From Arabidopsis thaliana (taxonomy: Eukaryota > Streptophyta > Magnoliopsida > Brassicales > Brassicaceae): 64,000 nucleotides of DNA. The position numbers were made by a program, and so were the translations under genes. The stretch is from assembly GCF_000001735.4 (NCBI RefSeq), contig NC_003070.9, positions 15,733,971 to 15,797,970 on the forward strand. The letters run 5' to 3'. Each line of letters begins with the position of its first letter. Positions within the stretch are counted from its first letter, which is position 1. The notes under the pieces were generated by a model. It worked only from the letters and a program-made list of their open reading frames with translations, did no database searches and was not told where the DNA came from. Of the stretch, positions 1 through 12,475 are shown one piece after another.

Positions 1-3
1 CAA

Positions 4-1698
4 ATGGCTAAGGATCTAAGGTGGCATTTTAGTAACAAGAGCGACGATGGAAAACTCCATCACCCTGTTGATTCAGTCACATGGGATCAGATGAACAACA
101 AATACCCATCATTTGCAGCAAAAGAAATGAATATGAGGCTTGGACTTTCTACTGATGGATTTAATCCATTCAATATGAAGAATACAAGGTACAGTTGTTG
201 GCCTGTTTTGCTTGTAAACTACAATATGCCACCAGACTTATGCATGAAGAAGGAGAACATTATACTTACCTTGTTAATTCCTGGTCTTCAGCAGTCGGGC
301 AACAGTATTGATGTTTATTAGAGCCACTCATAGAGGATCTATGCCAGCTATGGAATTATGGTGAGTTAACATATGACGCCTATAATAAAACGCTTTTTAC
401 TCTTAAGGCAATGCTCCTATGGACGATAAGTGATTTTCCTGCTTATGGGAATCTTGTTGGCTGCAAAGTAAAGGGTAAAATGGGCTGTCCTTTATGTGGG
501 AAAAATACAGATTCTAGGTGCTTGAAGTTTAGCAGAAAACATGTGTATATGAGCCACAGAAAAGGTCTTCCACCATCACATACCTATAGGGGAAAGAAGT
601 CATGGTTTGATGGACAAGCTGAACACGGGAGAAAGAGAAGGATATTTAGTAGTCACGACATTTTTCAAAACCTGAAAATTTTCAAAAACACTTTTGGAAA
701 TCTAAAACAAGCTGCAAGAAAGAGAAAACAGAAGGAAATTTCTAGATTAGACTCTGACAGTGACGATCTGTCTAGTGAGTTAGAAGAAGAAGAAGAAGTA
801 AAAGTTGATGAGGAGGAGTTATCTAGAAAAAGGTCAATTTTATTCAAGCTACCTTATTGGGAGGAACTCCCTGTAAGACATAACCTAGATGTAATGCATG
901 TGGAGAGAAACGTGGCAGCGAGTATTGTATTAACTTTGTTGCAATGTGGAAAATCAAAAGATGGTCTTAATGCTCGTAAAGATTTGGAGGATCTTGGTAT
1001 TAGGAAGGAATTGCACCCTAAAATCAGAGGGAAAAGAACATACTTACATGCAGTAGTTTGGTCGTTATCAAAGGCTGAGAAGAAGATTTTTTGTAGGTGA
1101 CTTTTTGATTTCAAAGGCCCAGATGGGTACTGCTCCAACATATGCAGAGGAGTATCACTAGAAGAAGGTAAGATCACCGGATTGAAATCACATGATTATC
1201 ATGTGTTAATGCAGCAGCTTCTTCCCATTGCACTTAGAGGTTTCCTACCTAAAGGTGTCCTAGGGTAACAATTGTACGCTTATGTGTGGTTTTAACAAGT
1301 TGTGTCAACGAGTAATTGATAGGGAGCAAATATTGCTAATGGAGGCTGAGATTATAGAAACTCTCTGCGTGTTTGAAAGATATTTCCCTCCAAGTTTCTT
1401 TGATATAAAGGTACACTTGACGGTTCATCTAGGAAGGGAAGCTTGACTAGGAGGACCGGTTCATTTTAGATGGATGTATCCGTTCGAGAGGTACCTGAAA
1501 GTAGTAAAAGATTTTGTCAGAAACACTGCAAGACCAGAGGGGTTCCTTGCTGAGTGTTATCTAGCTGAAGAATGCATTCAGTTTTGCAATGAATTTTTGA
1601 AAAAGACGACAAAATTTCAAGAGACGGTGGACATAAACATTGAATATGAGAACAACTCTATTCTTGAGGGGCGTCCAATAACTGCACGCAAAGGAAGT
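4..1698 (+). pseudogene. CACTA tnpD/TNP2 transposase fragment (Transposase_21, start of DUF4218)
   Basis: This is the catalytic-type transposase of a CACTA element. Residues from 4-321 match the Tnp2 core, including the typical NMPPDLCMKKENIILTLLIPG-like stretch (about 220-290) and the GNSIDVY motif, where the frame breaks. It resumes at about 411 with ISDFPAYGNLVGCKVKGKMG and a C-x2-C zinc-type pair (CPLCG). HNLDVMHVERN follows at about 885-910, where intact relatives usually read D-x-MH-x-EKN. DUF4218-like sequence starts at about 1205 (QQLLPIALRGFLP) and the MYPFERYLKV motif is at 1474. A very acidic insertion lies at about 745-830. At least three frame breaks and a stop near 1265 make it a pseudogene. 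It is cut at 1698 by an LTR element and continues at 8429. Confidence 0.85.
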
Positions 1699-2869
1699 TG
1701 ATATGGTTCAAATTACCTAGAACTACTCTATCAAATAAGAGATCAATTGCAGTATTTTAGGATCAATTCACGGAGTTCTTTTGTTCAAACAATGAGTTAA
1801 ATACCGAGATTAAGCTAGCAGGGTAGTAGTAAAAATAAAAGAGAACAAAGTAAAAAAACAGCAGATTGATTGTGTTGTAAACGATTTAATAAAGAGCTAG
1901 GAACAGGGTATTCTCAGGAAACTATTGATTAGTAGATCTAATGAAAGCTAGGTTGTTATCGAACCATTCTTAAACTCAAACTCTAATTATGGAATAACAG
2001 GTGGGCGTGCCGCGAAACTCCCTATATCTATAGCTAATAATAACTGGAGAAGCCTAGACACTATCAACCTAAATATGCATACTTAACGAGTTCAATTGTT
2101 CATCTTAGTAAATAGGCCGATTCTTATTACACACTTATAAACCAGACTCATCAAATAATAGATCCAACTACAGATACCTATGGCGAGAATACCTATTGTC
2201 TGGATTCAAGATCTAGTTAATTACTCTAGATCTAGCATTAGGCATAATTAAAGATGAAGAATTCTACAGATAACCTAGCAAAGAGGACAATATACTAAAC
2301 CATATGAATCCCTAATGAGAAATCTATTCCTAACAACATAATTGAGATAGAAAGCTTAAACACAGTAAATAGAGAAGGGGAAAGAAGGGATCTCTTCACT
2401 GTATAAAGATCTGAATGAAACTCTGAAAACAATCGATGAATAGCTTATGTCTCTCACAATAGGGTTTGCAATGAACTTGATAAAAGACTTGATAAAAGAA
2501 ACTTAGGTCTAAAAACAATATATATAGACCCTAAAAACGTCCAGGGACTAATAATGCAAATAGGAAAGTCTTCTGAGGCAAATTTAATCTTCTGTAAACT
2601 TGAAAGCGTCTAGGGTTTTTGCTAGGTCGAAACTGGTGTCGATCGACACCAACAGTGTGTCGATCGACACTCCTCGCTGATTCCTAAGTCTAAAATTGTC
2701 CTTAGCTTCCTTTTCCTTAGATCTTGCTCCAAAATGTCTCCTTATCTCCATTGTTGTCCAATTGCATAGAATACCTGAAAAGACACTCAAAAGACTCGAG
2801 AAATAACATAAAGACTCAAAATCCTATACCTAAAACATAGATAAAATTGGTGAAAATCGGGTTATATCA
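1699..2869 (-). repeat. LTR of element A (3' LTR in element orientation)
   Basis: Direct repeat of 7220-8423. It is 1171 bp against 1204 bp. Most of the difference is one gap of about 32 bp: the other LTR has a CAAGCAGACTACTCAG-type segment near 7855-7890 that is absent near 2333. It holds two GTGTCGATCGACAC palindromes about 200 nt from its minus-strand start (about 2636-2672). The two LTRs otherwise differ by scattered substitutions, so the insertion is not very recent. Confidence 0.92.
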
Positions 2870-2884
2870 ACTCCTCCAGACTTA
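2870..2884 (-). promoter_or_regulatory. Polypurine tract of element A
   Basis: On the minus strand AAGTCTGGAGGAGT directly precedes the LTR start TGATATAACC. Related elements in this window show AGTCTGGGGGAGT at the same place (20020-20031 and 26343-26354 on the + strand). Confidence 0.8.
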
Positions 2885-3192
2885 GCTTTTGCTTGCCCTC
2901 AAGCAAAACACAAAAGCCGAACCCGTGGAAGAGGTTTTGAAAACAAAGGAACTCCCAACATTCTCTAGCCTATTACCATGATCATCCAAACTAAGTTCAT
3001 ATGCCAAACAAGTCTAATCAAATCCTAACCAACATGTACTTCTCTGCAAGCTTACACAACATTCTAGATTCCATACCCAAGTTCTACAACTATATCCACC
3101 AGGCTTTCATCGCTGGGTCTCATCAAACAAGCCAACATTCAAGATCCTTCTAGAGTCATTCCTGTACTATACCATAATAAATTGACCATTCT

Positions 3193-3223
<31 letters not shown>

Positions 3224-3718
3224 CTTTTTTTCTTTTTCGGTGTTCTTTCTCTCCGCCAGACTTATTCTTTTAAGAGAGTAAACAAAGGGGAACTCGCATA
3301 CTGGATCAACACCCTCGGCATTTTCCAACCTTTGTAATTGATCATTCCAAATAATGTATAATAATGGAGTCATAGGAAACATTCCTACCCCTATACACTA
3401 TCTGAAAGTCGTCTCAATCTCTCATTATATTTTTCTTTTTTTAAGGGGAGAGGAACATATTCTTTTTATCACATTGGTCTCAATATCAGGTATGAACAAG
3501 GAGTCAAGATCTATGAATACTCACCGTTTGAAGAGGTAAAAAGAAGAGCAGTGAGATTAGCTCCAGCCTTAGTGGTTGAGTTGGAAACTAGGATATCCTA
3601 AAGTGTATTGGTTTGCCGTCTAGATTTTCCAATAGTCGGATTGACTCGAACCTGCAGCACTCATCAATCAGGCAATAAACATGAGAAATATAGATCATGA
3701 TTCCTAACTAAACTAAAG

Positions 3719-3754
<36 letters not shown>

Positions 3755-4484
3755 TAGAGAAGAGAAAGAAATAACCAAATGAACTTGCAAAATAAGAAAC
3801 AAAAATAAAAGAATCATTAGTAAGAACCTCCCCCAGACTTAAACGACACTGTCCCCAGTGGCATTCAAATCCAGAGAAAGCGGGAAAAATAAATCAAAAA
3901 TAAAAGAAAATAAAAGAAAGGGAAAAGAAAAATCAAACTAGTGGGTTGCCTCCCACTAAGTGCTTGTTTTGAGTCTATAGCTTGACTTGGCGGAGTTCAG
4001 GATGTGGGTGGAGTGGTGGTAAAGGATTGTTGCTGCCTCCTTACCTTCCAAGGCGGTGTGTAAACGGATCTGGTCGGAGTAACTTCTGGTGTCGATCGAC
4101 ACTCAGTGGTGTGTCGATCGACACTCTTCTCGTCACTTGCAAGAACAACAGGAGAAACAAGCTTTAAAAGAACTCTAGGCTTGTTATCTTGTGAAGCCGT
4201 CTTCGAATAATCCAAAAAATTAATCAAAGATAAAAGATGAGAAGAGAGAGAAGAGAACTTATCACAGAGGTCCTCAAGTGGTGTGGGCTGAAGAGAATGT
4301 GCAGAATCATCTGTCTGTGAAACCAGAGGGTGTCGATCGACATGGGTAGGGGTGTCGATCGACACCGTTGCTCTACAACTCTCATTGGCGAGCTAAACGT
4401 GTTGGAGCGTTGTGTGTGGCTCTGTGGTGGGATTCTGATGTCTGGGGAGGTGTGTCTGTGCTGGAGGCAATGCAATTGATAGGC
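2885..4484 (-). other. 3' non-coding interior of element A
   Basis: No protein domain is recognised. On the minus strand, after the protease, are degenerate VSIDT-rich codons with GTGTCGATCGACAC palindromes near 4355, 4330, 4113 and 4090. A short proline-rich tail (YTPPWKV, about 4061-4040) follows, and then the conserved non-coding motif AGTGGGAGGCAACCCACTAG near 3955-3936, which recurs in elements B and C. Simple sequence: a TA run near 3197-3216 and 32 T residues at 3721-3752. The final 600 bases before the polypurine tract resemble the same interval of elements B and C. Confidence 0.7.
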
Positions 4485-5122
4485 TTAGTAAGCTCTGAAC
4501 CATCCATGCCAAACTCCATCTCCAAATCACAAACCTTGAGAGAGATTCGCCCTCTCTTCACATCAAACCTAGCACCAACTGTAGCTAGGAATGCTCATCC
4601 AAGGATAAGGGAATCCTTGGGTTCCTTCTCATAGTTCAGGACAACAAAATCAGCAGGGATAACAGAGTTACCAACCTTAACAGGAACATCTTCAAGGATT
4701 CCTTCAGGGATTCGCTTGGAACAATCCGCGAAAAGAAGAGTGATGCGAGTAGGTCTTTAGTGAGTCATGCCTAGTCTCTCAGCAACAGACTTGGGCATGA
4801 GGTTGATGCTGGATCCCAGATCACACAAAGAGCGGTTGAATCTGCTTGTGGAGATAGAGCAATCAAGGACAAAGCTACTTGGATCTGGAAGCTTCTCAGT
4901 GGTCTGACCAGGAGTAATGGTGCGGATTCAGTCAGCTATGTCTACTCTCTGTGCCTTCTCCTTCTTGGCCTTAGGCAGCATGATTGCACTTATGTCTCTG
5001 GTAAGCAGCTTAGCTTCATCTAAACTAATTCCATTGTCAAGAAGTCGCTTGACATACCTGTTGAGTGAGGCGGAAGATGTCTCTGAAGCATCCTTAGGAA
5101 GAGTATGGAGGATCTTCTCCAT
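4485..5122 (-). pseudogene. Athila-like retropepsin (protease) of element A
   Basis: Aspartic protease that cleaves the Gag polyprotein in this family. From 5122 (minus) it reads MEKILHTLPKDASETSSASL, the helical lead-in of Athila proteases. The protease fold follows at about 4900-4490: FVLDCSISTSRFNRSLCDLG, then SSINLMPKSVAERLGM, with D-L-G-S-S at the catalytic position (many Athila proteases have D-L-G-A-S). ADFVVLNYEKEPKDPLILG and AFLATVGARFDVKRGRISL come next. Stops occur after RVDIAD (about 4928), near 4758 and near 4605. No reverse transcriptase follows. Confidence 0.8.
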
Positions 5123-5129
5123 TATGGCC

Positions 5130-7092
5130 GTGCACTTAGCAGCGTGAATCTCCTGCTTAGAACGATGCCTCCTTGGATACGGGAAAGGAGGAGTATAAAC
5201 AGACTCAGGCTACATAGGTATTTGCACCTCACAAGGTGCCGTCCGGATCCAGTGTCGATCGACACTGGATGGGTATCGATCGACACCATCGTATTGAGTC
5301 GTTTCTGACAAAAGGTTCCCGTATGGTGTCGATCGAACTGGATGGTGTCGGTCGACACCACCTCTGCAACTGCGAGCTTCAACTCGTCTTCAGTGTCCAA
5401 TTCCTCCCACACATCATCTCCTTCTATGATCAAGATGGCATTGCAGCTCTTCCTTGGGTTAGCATCAGGATTACCAGGAAGAAACCCCTCTTGTCTCTTG
5501 ATAGATTGTGCAGTTTGAGCTACCTGTACATCTAGCTTCTTCAAGTGAGAGCTCAGATTGTCGATCTTCCCATTAAGATCTGTGTAGACATCATAAAACT
5601 TGCCATTGAACTCCACAACAAGCTTGTTTGGCTCTCCTGAATCTGCTCAAGCATCGATTTCATTCTTGTCTCTGCTGAGGGTGGAGGGGGGGGGGGGGCT
5701 TGGTAAGTTGAATTACCATAGTTCCTTTGAAAGCTGCTTTGAGGAAAGGTCTTCGGGAAAGCACGCTTTGGAATGTAGTTGGAGGAACCCTGGTTCCCTG
5801 TAAACCTGTTGCCACTGAAGTTGCCCTGGGGCTGCCCAAACTTCCTGTATCCCTGACCATCTATATAGAAAACTCCTTCCTCTGACTCAGGCTCAGGCTC
5901 AATAGTCTCTTCTTCAGCTGCAAAGTGTACATGCTTCTTCCGTGTGAGCAAGTTATGAACTGAATCCAGCTTAGCATTCACCTCTGCCATCTGATTTCCT
6001 GAAAAGCTCCTGCAATCTTCTTCCTCTCAAAATCAGCATTCTTGGTATTGTTGCTGCAAGCAAGGTTCTCTATAAGGGCTGTAGCAACAGCTGGGTAACG
6101 TGTATTGAAGTTACCATTGCTCACTGCATCTAGAGCCATCTGGTATCTCCAATCAACTCCTCTGAAGAAGGTACCTAGAAGTTGTACCTCACTGAAACCA
6201 TGATGTGGGCAATCTCGTTGGTATTCCTTGAACGAACCCAAGCATCGTTGAAAGCTTCAGCTGGACCTTGTGTGAAGGTAGACAGCTTGTTTCTCAACTC
6301 CTCAGACTTAGCATCATCGTAGAAATTGTTCAAGAAGGCTATCTTGATGCTTCTCCAAGTCTTGAGAGAACCTGCTTTAAGTTGCTTCAGCCAAGAAGTT
6401 GCTTCCACAGCAAGTGAATAAGGGAAGAGCTTGCACAGTAGGTAGTCCTCTGAGACTCCATTTGCCTTGATGCTCAAAACAAGATCCTCAAATCGCTCTA
6501 TATGATCCATTGGCTGCTCATGAGATAAGCCATGGAAAGGATGCTGGCCAACTAAAGCAAAGTAGTCAGGCTTCAGCTCATAGTCGTTTCTCTGGAATGG
6601 TGGGGCTACAATTGCTGATCGATTAGCATAGAACAGATCTGGCCTGTTGAAATCCCCAAGAGTACAACGTGGTTCCGCAGCTGGAGGAATAGCTGCATGA
6701 ATCAGGTGTTGGTGTCGATCGACACCTCTGTTGTGTCGTTTGACACCGATTGCATCCGCGTGCTGCTCCCGATGGTGTCGATCAACACCCAGTTGGTGTC
6801 ACTCGACACCGAGCCCTGCTGCATCTCTAGCAGCTAATTGCGCATTGAGGCGCGCCTGATCCTCATTGGCGTCCTTAAGTAGGATGAGTCCATGAGCATC
6901 CAATCTCTGACTAGCCTCATTCTAGGCTTGGCCATCCACATCTCTCAAAACTCCTTTTGCATCTGCTCTGATGACTCTGTCAGCCATTGCTAATTTCTGA
7001 GTTTTTTGGTTGGTGCGTTCAAGTTTTCCCAAGTCGAGAACAGACAAGTTGATAAGCTCCTTCTGTTTTGTACTCCTTGTTTGCCTAGGCAT
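5130..7092 (-). pseudogene. Athila-like gag of element A, frameshifted
   Basis: Gag structural protein. The likely start is the ATG at 7092 (minus), where MPRQTRSTKQKE opens about 100 nt after the PBS. Downstream comes a Retrotrans_gag-type domain: FNRPDLFYANRSA near 6650, then MDHIERFEDLVLSIKANGVS at about 6510-6450, SLAVEATSWLKQLKAGSLKT and FLNNFYDDAKSEELRNKL. The domain ends around 6175. A second part (about 5990-5560) is Q/G/N-rich with a run of prolines near 5690. It is followed by a coiled-coil-like stretch NGKIDNLSSHLKKLDVQV near 5560-5510. At least four frame changes or stops are present. VSIDT-encoding palindromes interrupt the linker regions near 6715 and 5250-5350. Confidence 0.8.
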
Positions 7093-7199
7093 ACACCTGA
7101 AACACAGAAAAGAAGAAAACAAGAAACGCGTGAGTAACAAAATAGAAGTAAAAACTAGACGAAATCTCTCAACAAAACTCAATAACGATTCCCAAGAAC

Positions 7200-7219
7200 T
7201 TCGGCAACGGCGCCAAATT
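7200..7219 (-). promoter_or_regulatory. Primer binding site of element A (tRNA-Asp type)
   Basis: Read on the minus strand just inside the LTR: TTTGGCGCCGTTGCCGA. TGGCGCCGTTGCCG is complementary to the 3' end of plant tRNA-Asp and is the usual PBS of Athila-group elements. The same motif occurs at 17470 in element B. Confidence 0.85.
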
Positions 7220-8423
7220 TGATATGGTTCAAATTACCTAGAACTACTCTCTCAAATAAGAGATCAATTGCAGTATTTTAGGATCGAATTCACGGAGTTC
7301 TTTTGTTCAAACAATGAGTTAAATACCGAGATTAAGCTAGCAGGGTAGTAGTAAAAATAAAACACAACAAAGTAAAAAGACAGCAGATTGATTGTGTTGT
7401 AAACGATTTAATAAAGAGCTAGGAACATGGTATTCTCAGGAAACTATTGGTTAGTAGATCTAATGAAAGCTAGGTTGTTATCGAACCATTCTTAAACTCA
7501 AACTCTAATTATGGAATAACCGGTGTGCGTGCCGCAAAACTCCCTATATCTATAGCCAATAACAACCGGAGAAGCCGAGAAACTATCAACCTAAATATGC
7601 ATTCTTAACGAGTTCAATTGTTCATCTTAGTAAATAGGCTGATTCTTATTACACACCTATAAACCAGACTCATCAAATAATAGATCCAACTACAGATACC
7701 TATGGCGGGAATACCTATTGTCTGGATTCAAGATCTAGTTAATTACTCTAGATCTAGCATTAGGCATAATTAAAGATGAAGAATTCTACAGATAACCTAG
7801 CAAAGGGGGCAATCTACTAAACCATATGAATCCCTAATGAGAAACCCTATTCCTAACAAGCAGACTACTCAGACATATTGAATGAAACAAACAACATAAT
7901 TGAGATAGAAAGCTTAAACACAGTAAATAGAGAAGGGGAAAGAAAGGATCTCTTCACTGTATATAGATCTGAATGAAACTCTGAAAACAATCGATGAATA
8001 GCTTATGTCTCTCACAATAGGGTTTGCAAAGAACTTGATAAAAGACTTGATAAAAGAAACTTAGGTCTAAAAACAATATATATATACCCTAAAAATGTCG
8101 AGGGACTAATAATGCAAACAGGGAAGTCTTCTGAGGCAAATTTGATCTTCTGTAAACTTGGAAGAGTCTAGGGTTTTTGCTGGGCCGAAACTGGTGTCGA
8201 TCGAAACTGGTGTCGATCGACACTCCTCGCTGATTCATGAGTCCAAAATCGTTCTTAGCTTCCTTTTTCCTTAGATCTTGCTCCAAAATGTCTCCTTATC
8301 TCCATTGTTGTCCCGTTGCATAGAATACCTGAAAAGACACTCAAAAGACTCGAGAAATAACATAAAGACTTAAGATCCTATACCTAAAACATAGATAAAA
8401 TTGGTGAAAATCGGGTTATATCA
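7220..8423 (-). repeat. LTR of element A (5' LTR in element orientation)
   Basis: Direct repeat of 1699-2869, starting TGATATGGTTC and ending GGTTATATCA, immediately followed by target duplication GAAGT. On the minus strand it precedes the primer binding site. One of its two U3 palindromes is damaged (GGTGTCGATCGAAAC near 8190); the second is intact near 8208-8223. Confidence 0.92.
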
Positions 8424-8428
8424 GAAGT

Positions 8429-9100
8429 ACTCTCACTGATATGGAGAAGAAAATTGCTCATATGGCTGTCATTCAAAATATGGTTGTGGTTGAACCTTAT
8501 GTGGAGTAAATTCTGCATTTAAATAGTTCATTAAACAGTCCTATATTTGATTCTTATTATAATTGATTTTTTCTTTTTGTGATTTTGCATGACAAGTACA
8601 CATCTCCAACATCTGCAAGACTCAAACGTAAGATGCAGACGTGATGCATCAACATTATGGTCTATGCATACTCAGAATTTTGCCTCTTGGTTAAAAAATC
8701 AGGAGAGTTAATATTTTCTTTAGAAAATATGACTAGCTGTTTATGTCTACAACTATCTGACATATTTTCTTTCCTTATGTAGATACCACTTGATTCAAAC
8801 AGTCATGATGAGACACTTAAATGGTTGGCATTTGGTCCACGTTGTTGCGCACGGTCATATAATGGATATATAGTAAATGGGCAGCGGTTTCACACAATAT
8901 CAGTAGATATAAGAAGTCAGAATAGTGGTGTTTATTATGAGGCTACGGCAGTCTGTAGGTCCAGTGCTAAGGATACGTCACAGGTGGTGGATATGGTATC
9001 ATACTATGGGGCAGTAACAGACATTATCTTGTTGGACTACAAGGGAAGACGAGTCATCAAGTTGGCATGTTGCTATGAGAGGTCCTTCTAGAAGATTCAG
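8429..9100 (+). pseudogene. CACTA tnpD continuation (end of DUF4218, DUF4216)
   Basis: This is the 3' part of the tnpD gene displaced by the LTR insertion. Reading resumes directly after the GAAGT duplication with an AHMAVIQNMVVVEPYVE-like stretch (about 8455-8508), typical of the end of DUF4218. DUF4216 follows: WLAFGPRCCARSYNGYIVNG at about 8822-8882, FHTISVDIRSQNSGVYYEA to about 8943, and YYGAVTDIILLDY at about 9003-9041. The end of DUF4216 is replaced by unrelated sequence (KGRRVIKLACC) and a stop at 9089. Introns separate the pieces. The protein is not functional. Confidence 0.75.
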
Positions 9101-9239
9101 TCAGAGAGAGTTTGAAGCTGGAGAAGCAGACATTAGTCCTTTGGCTACAAATATTGACATGGGGGTCAACTTGGATGAAACAGAAAATGAAAGAGCTAAT
9201 TGTGAAGGCATATATGTGTGATTTAAAATCGTTTTCATG

Positions 9240-9545
9240 CTTAGTGATTATTTGTTTGAATAGATGTCAGAAAGGGAATTGCTAGTTTCATGTTTATTGT
9301 TTTGCTTAAGTAAATGTCTGATAGGGAATTGCTAGTTTCATATGTATTGTTTTGCTTAAGTAAATGACATATTGGGAATTGAGTGAAGGCATATATTTGT
9401 GGTTACAAATCATTTTCATGCTTAGTGATTACTTGTTTGAATAAATGTCTGATAGGGAATTATTATTTTCATAAGTATTGTCCTTTGCTTATATAAATGA
9501 CAGATTGAGAATTGATCGTTTCAGTTTTTTTTTCTCTTCTTATCC
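9240..9545 (+). repeat. Imperfect tandem repeats between the two CACTA 1 genes
   Basis: A unit resembling GAATAAATGTCTGATAGGGA, followed by AATTGCTAGTTTCAT and ATTGTTTTGCTTA, recurs about four times (near 9260, 9312, 9440 and 9500) with changes. It lies in the spacer between tnpD and the second gene. No coding potential is evident. Confidence 0.6.
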
Positions 9546-9557
9546 AGGTGATTTGAA

Positions 9558-12475
9558 ATGGTAGCTGGAAATAAAAAGAGAGGAAGAAGACCTAAGAAGA
9601 AAGATGATGAGGTTGAGTATGTGTGTACCCGTGAACTTGTACCAGTAGAACCAGACGCAGCAGATGAACAAGTTCCCGAGCTAGAAACAGAGATTGCTGA
9701 TGCGCCTGTTGCTGAGCTAAACAACGAAGAAGAGCATGAAGGTGAGGTGACACCTACTGATGCTGCCAAAGGTCTGATTGATGAAGAGACTGAAGTTGAG
9801 ATACAATTCTCTGAAGATCATGACAATGGTGAGAGAAAGAGTAAGAGACAGCGAGGACCAACACGCATGAAAGACATCGCCAAGGATCCAAATACCAGAG
9901 TACATGTAGAGTTCAATAGCCTGGGAGAACCTTATGGTGAAGGGTCTGTTAAGATGGCATCTTATGTTAGAGCATTGGTACGGGAATACGTTCCCATCAT
10001 ATTTGATCGTTGGATAAAAATATCTGAAGAAATCAGGACACTTCTCTAGAAATCTGTGTAGGTTACTTTCTTATGCATCACTGTCTATATATTGAGTTCA
10101 TTTTTTTGTTTTGTTGACTATATTTAACTTCTTTGTTTTGTTTTGATGGACTATATTTGTAGGCAAGGTTTGAGATAGATGAAGAGTACCAGAAGACTGC
10201 AGTGCTTAAGCAGATGGGATGCCTGTGGAGGTCTTGGAAATCTCGACTAGTAAAAGCCTAGACTAACCAATTGAGGATGAAGCTGCGACCAAAGAATGTT
10301 TCTCCATTTGAGTGGAGTAAGCTAGTCAAGCTCAAAACTAGCAAAGAGTTTAAGGTAATCATTTGTAATTAACTAAGTTTATTTCCTATAGAATGTCTTC
10401 CATATTAACACTTCTCTTTTAGGTTGTAAGTGATAGCTACAAGGAAAGAAGGAGCAAACAAATTTCTCACACCACTAGCCGTAGAGGAATGGTTAGACTA
10501 GCAGAACATATGGTAATCATACTACAATTATGTTACATGTTTAAACTCATTCACTACTTTTGAATACTTACTAGCTAGTTGTAAACTTTTTTTGTTCTGA
10601 ATTAGAAAAAGGAGAGTCCAAATCCCAGTGAAGTGTCAAGGCTTCAGGTGTGGATCAAGTCACGTACCAGAAAAGATGGTACACCAGTGAATACAAATAC
10701 GGGTGAAAAGATTGTGAGTTACAAGATCTTGTACTATTATTTTCATTGCTAAAATTAGATCATAACATGTGAATCTGTATCTTGTACTTGATAGAGAGAG
10801 GCATCTGAGATTGTCAAAAGTGATACGCCATCATCTGCTTGTTTTGAAGGCCAAGATTCACTTAGCCAACTACTTGGACCTGACAATCCTGGTCGAATGA
10901 GGGCAATGGGTCGTAACAAGAATAAAACCAAATTAGCATGTTTCCAAATGAAGAACAAGTGTATGGCTGAAACGGAAGCAAAGCAAGCTCATCGCCAGTT
11001 AAAGGTCAATGAGTTACAAGATGTAATTGACAAAATAAAGAACCAAGTTAGACACTTCTGTAATTATACTTTAACTTGATGCATTATAACAATAGAATTG
11101 ACTTTGGTTTATTTTTGTAACAGAGACAATAGCCTGATGTTGCTTCAAACTCAGCTGCTAGAGTAAGTTTGTAATTTATATCAAATGCATGTTTTATTTG
11201 TTTGAGGAATGCCTTAGTAATTAGTCTTTATTAATTTTATAGAGCGTTAACAAAAGATCACAACCTAAGTGTATCTTGATTGATTGGACTGGTAACGGTA
11301 ATGCAATTATTGCTGAGGGGCGTATAATAACTTCTGATCCAGATGACTTAGTGAATGATTGTCGGTTAGGCCCATCTGATGTCAAAGTGTTGGTTGACGC
11401 TGCTACGGTACCAGACGCATATCTTTGGAGACTTGAACTTAACATGTGCACAATTGAATCTGCTATCGTTAAGATGATTGCGTGGCCTTCCCTTAAGTGG
11501 GTTAACCTAATATATGAGTAGCAACCAGGAGACATTGTAGAATAGGTAAAGTTTATGATTCACCTTGATCAGTATAGTAATATATATATGGAAGTATTAA
11601 CATGTTCTGTGAATGTGTTTGACATAGCCAAAGGACTGATTCAGCGATGAACAAATGCAAGCTACTGGATTGTCTTTAGATGACGTGGTTGTTGCTGAAG
11701 GACGTTGGCAAACACAAGATTGTGATGCCTTAGTAAATGGGATACCTCCTCGACCAAATTCAGTGAAGATATTTGTAGATGTGGTACATCAACCTGATAC
11801 ATTTATCTGGAGGTCTACTGTTGATGTAACATACCTTGAGGATTGTCTATTATCTTTTGTATCATGGCATGTGAACAAATTGGTCTTTGAAAACACAACA
11901 GATGCAATAGGTCAGGAATCTCCTATTTAGAAAGCTGCATCAACTCAACAATCTTCAGGAGGAAAATCTGCAGCATCAGCTTAGAAATCTTTGGAAACAA
12001 GTCAGAAATCTGCTGCAGTAAGTCAGAAATCTGCTGCAGTAAGTCAGAAATCATCTGGTCCAAAATCTCCTGTCAAGAAAAGTCAGCGATCTATGCTAAT
12101 ATCCCCTCCTCAAAGATATACGGTAAGTCTTTTATAGTATCCTTATGCAGGTGATTCTGATTTTTATATCTCTCTAACTTGTATTATAATCATGACAGCG
12201 TAAAAAGAGAGTTGAGGTCAACAAAGAAAATCAAAAATGCAAGTTGATGGATATTAGTGGAAGGAAGCAAGTTGTCGCTAAAGGACGTGTGCATTCACTC
12301 GACCCAGAAGTTAAGGTCCACTATGTTCGCTTGGGTTCAGATGCAGCTAGAGTATGGTTGATATAGTGAAGAATGATGACGCAGCAGTTTGGAGGCCATC
12401 AGATGAAATCGAGTACATGAGAGATGCACTTGGTTCATCTATTGCATGGCCAATGGATAAGTTGGTCATCTTTTG
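9558..12475 (+). pseudogene. CACTA second gene, Transposase_24 (Ptta/En/Spm) protein with repeated C-terminal domain
   Basis: Multi-exon second protein of a CACTA element. The first exon starts at 9558 with a basic stretch (NKKRGRRPKKK) and an acidic region. The conserved RGPTRMKDIAKDPNTRVHVE block follows at about 9855-9914. Later pieces are FEIDEEYQKTAVLKQMGCLW (about 10170), SKLVKLKTSKEFK, VVSDSYKERRSKQ (about 10424), RLQVWIKSRTRKDGTPVNTN (about 10640-10700) and SQLLGPDNPGRMRAMGRNKN (about 10863-10922). Three related domains of about 70 residues follow (11270-11520, 11655-11910 and 12235-12475). I believe they correspond to the plant family DUF8039, but I cannot check that. Stops near 10260, 11930, 11982 and 12365 break it. 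A 7-residue SQKSAAV repeat lies near 12000-12055. Confidence 0.75.

Larger units (their letters stand above)
1699..8423 (-). mobile_element. Complete non-autonomous Athila-like Ty3/gypsy LTR retrotransposon (element A)
   Basis: Both LTRs, primer binding site, polypurine tract and target duplication are visible. LTRs run 1699-2869 and 7220-8423, each beginning TGATAT and ending ATATCA on the + strand. The 5-bp duplication GAAGT flanks it (1694-1698 and 8424-8428). On the minus strand the order is LTR, tRNA-Asp-type PBS, gag, protease, a long region with no recognisable domain, polypurine tract, LTR. No reverse transcriptase, RNase H or integrase can be found in the 4.35-kb interior, so it would depend on a helper. 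It is inserted in the tnpD gene of CACTA 1. Confidence 0.9.

Noticed and set aside
665-1177. Minus-strand frames of 60 and 107 codons
   Set aside because: They are antisense shadows of the tnpD gene; the plus strand carries recognisable transposase motifs.
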